This document shows, piece after piece, positions 13,443 through 14,981 of a stretch of 14,981 bases of DNA. The DNA is taken from positions 1 to 14,981 of the forward strand of contig DASTOJ010000273.1 in the NCBI GenBank assembly GCA_035762565.1, read 5' to 3'. Position 1 is the stretch's first letter, and every line of letters starts with the position of its first letter. The stretch comes from AR5 sp035762565 (GTDB lineage Bacteria; Methylomirabilota; Methylomirabilia; Rokubacteriales; CSP1-6). The position numbers were made by a program, and so were the translations under genes. A model generated the notes under the pieces. That model did no database searches. It was not told the origin of the DNA and saw only the letters and a program-made list of their open reading frames with translations.

Positions 13443-14981
13443 ATGGCTGACGCGATAGCCTCGTCGGAAGCCGTGGCGGCACGCGAGGCGCGGTCGATGC
13501 ACAAGGTGCCGAATCCATTCCCGCTGACCCTGGCCGGCATGATGGCGATGCTGGGCCCGCAAGCGATCAACTTCGGCATCTCGGTGGGCGGCGGCGAGGC
13601 CTACCTGCTGCCGAACATCGGCGCCCGCGGGACGTTCCACATGCATTGGCTGATGGTGATCTCGGTCGTGCTGGAGGCGGCGCTGGTCTACGAGTGCATC
13701 AAGTACAGCATGAACACCGGGCGGTCGTTCTTCGCCGCCACCGCCGACCTGGGTCCGAAAGGCTTCTGGCCGTGGTACTGGGCCGTCGTCACCATCCTCG
13801 TGGCCGGCTGGCCGGCCTGGATGGGCGGGGCGGTCATCGCCGCTCAGCGGTTCACCGGCATCTCGACCCAGACGCTGTTGCCCGGCAGCAAGCTCCCGCC
13901 GCAATACCTGTGGGCGGTGATCGCGCTCGTGCTCGTCCTCGTCGTGTTCTACCTGTCGGATCGCACGTACAACTTCCTGCAGCGGTTCTTCCTGTTCATC
14001 ATGTGGGCGAACATCCTCCTGGTCCTGGCGATCACCGCGATCGCCGCCAAGCCGCACCACTACTGGGACGTGCTGCTGGGAATGCTCGGCATCACCTTCC
14101 TGACGCAGGGCGGCTACCCGGCTCAACTACCGCTGACGGACGCGCTGGCGCTCTTCGGGCAACCCGGCGGCAGCATCATGTACGTGAGCTTCTGGGTGAT
14201 CGGGGCCGGGTTCGCGATGGGCAAGTTCGCCGGCCAGGTCACGGGGCCGCTGCGGCCGCCCGAGAACATCACCGCCGAAGAGATCCGGTGGGACACCAGC
14301 GACGCCGGCGAGCGCCGCAAGATGCACCAGTGGGTCAAGCTGGGCGGCTACAGCCTGTTCCTCTGGTGGGGATTCATCGGCGGCATCATCATGGTCTACC
14401 TCTACTCCGTGGCGGGGTACGCCTACCTGCACGACGACTTCCTCAAGACGGGCAAGGTCCCCTCGGGCGCGGAGGTGCCGGTGCAGATGGCGACGGTGGC
14501 GGGGGGCGTCCTCGGACCGATGGCGGGCTGGCTGATGCTGCTGTTCATCATGGTCACCCTCTACGACGCCCAGTTCCCGATCTACGACACGTTCATCGGC
14601 CGCACGACGACCGACGCGATCGCGACCATGCGGATGCGGCAGGGCCGTGTCAACGCCGTCTTCCACAACCTGCTGCCGGCCGGCTTGCGCAACCGGCCCT
14701 ACCGCTTCTGGTACTTCGTGATCGTGACGGTCGCCGTCGGCGCCGGGTTCTGGATGGTGCTGCAGACGTCGCCGTTCATCATCTGGCTGGCCGGCTCGGT
14801 CGCCTACCTGATCAACCAGGGGATCGGGTGCATCCAGATAATGCTGATCAACAACCGGAGGCTCCATCCGGAGTTCCACGTCGGCCGGATCAACATCTGG
14901 CTGCTCCCGCTCGCCACCCTGACCCGCTGGGCGGCGGTCGCCGTCTGGCTGTACGCCGGCGGCTTCGCCGAGATCGTCAAG
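13443..14981 (+). CDS. Nramp-like multi-pass transporter, C-terminus cut by window edge
   Basis: An open frame of 513 codons runs from ATG 13443 (GGGGAGG 5 nt upstream) to the right edge with no stop. At least ten hydrophobic segments are visible, for example near 68-86, 110-134, 156-171, 182-202, 209-224, 245-260, 302-325, 353-373, 424-440 and 445-468. The opening GPQAINFGISVGGGEAYLLP, an aromatic loop, then LEAALVYECIKYSMNTGRSF recall Nramp-superfamily proteins, where helix 1 is broken at a DPG motif and a later glutamate is followed by the RY..TG pattern. Here the DPG position reads GGGE (49-52), so classic Mn/Fe coordination is doubtful and another substrate is likely. The GGYPAQ and TLYDAQFPIYDTF segments may be broken helices. 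Assignment to Nramp itself is tentative; a membrane transporter is near certain. Confidence 0.72.
   Translation, partial: MADAIASSEAVAAREARSMHKVPNPFPLTLAGMMAMLGPQAINFGISVGGGEAYLLPNIGARGTFHMHWLMVISVVLEAALVYECIKYSMNTGRSFFAATADLGPKGFWPWYWAVVTILVAGWPAWMGGAVIAAQRFTGISTQTLLPGSKLPPQYLWAVIALVLVLVVFYLSDRTYNFLQRFFLFIMWANILLVLAITAIAAKPHHYWDVLLGMLGITFLTQGGYPAQLPLTDALALFGQPGGSIMYVSFWVIGAGFAMGKFAGQVTGPLRPPENITAEEIRWDTSDAGERRKMHQWVKLGGYSLFLWWGFIGGIIMVYLYSVAGYAYLHDDFLKTGKVPSGAEVPVQMATVAGGVLGPMAGWLMLLFIMVTLYDAQFPIYDTFIGRTTTDAIATMRMRQGRVNAVFHNLLPAGLRNRPYRFWYFVIVTVAVGAGFWMVLQTSPFIIWLAGSVAYLINQGIGCIQIMLINNRRLHPEFHVGRINIWLLPLATLTRWAAVAVWLYAGGFAEIVK

Noticed and set aside
13204..13455. Open frame in the spacer before the transporter
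   Set aside because: It has no ribosome-binding site, an Arg/Pro/Ala-rich random-looking translation, and overlaps the transporter start out of frame.

Overview
The window is about 15 kb of very GC-rich, densely coding bacterial DNA. Third positions are G/C, there are several GTG starts and one probable CTG start, genes overlap by 4 bp, and solute-uptake systems dominate. This fits an uncultured soil or subsurface heterotroph, for example Rokubacteria-like or a deltaproteobacterium-like lineage. That placement is a guess from style, since no phylogenetic marker is present. No rRNA, tRNA, CRISPR array or mobile element was recognised.

Layout. (1) Positions 1-3415, minus strand, look like one operon read right to left: a carboxymuconolactone decarboxylase/AhpD-like protein (2897-3415), a TIGR00725-type Rossmann protein, an ABC ATPase of the PotA/FbpC type, a periplasmic solute-binding protein, and the first 46 codons of a permease that runs off the left edge. 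(2) Positions 3501-4907, plus: a LarA-like (DUF2088) protein, divergent from that operon. (3) Positions 4904-5614, minus: a TetR-type repressor that shares a CTAG with the LarA-like gene so that each takes its TAG stop from it. It is divergent from a diiron ferritin-like protein (5679-6674), with a well-formed promoter and a perfect inverted repeat between them. (4) Positions 6806-11955, plus: a MalE/MalF/MalG-type sugar-like ABC importer (Tat-exported binding protein and two permeases, no ATPase), an exported beta-propeller protein of the SMP-30/NHL type, and an isocitrate lyase/PEP mutase-family enzyme. (5) Positions 12006-14981, plus: a two-helix membrane protein with a small beta-barrel-like tail, a 347-bp leader region with a good promoter, a 79-residue two-helix membrane protein, and the start of a large Nramp-like multi-pass transporter cut by the right edge.

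The most interesting feature is the AhpD-like gene. It is interrupted by one in-frame TGA exactly where the second cysteine of the family's CxxC redox motif should be, and reading continues in the same frame into an intact remainder of the domain. Starting 8 nt after the TGA is a strong hairpin whose G-rich apical loop begins 20 nt downstream. That is the geometry expected of a bacterial SECIS element. I read it as a selenoprotein (C77-R-Y-U80) encoded as the first gene of an ABC-transporter operon, not as a pseudogene or two genes.
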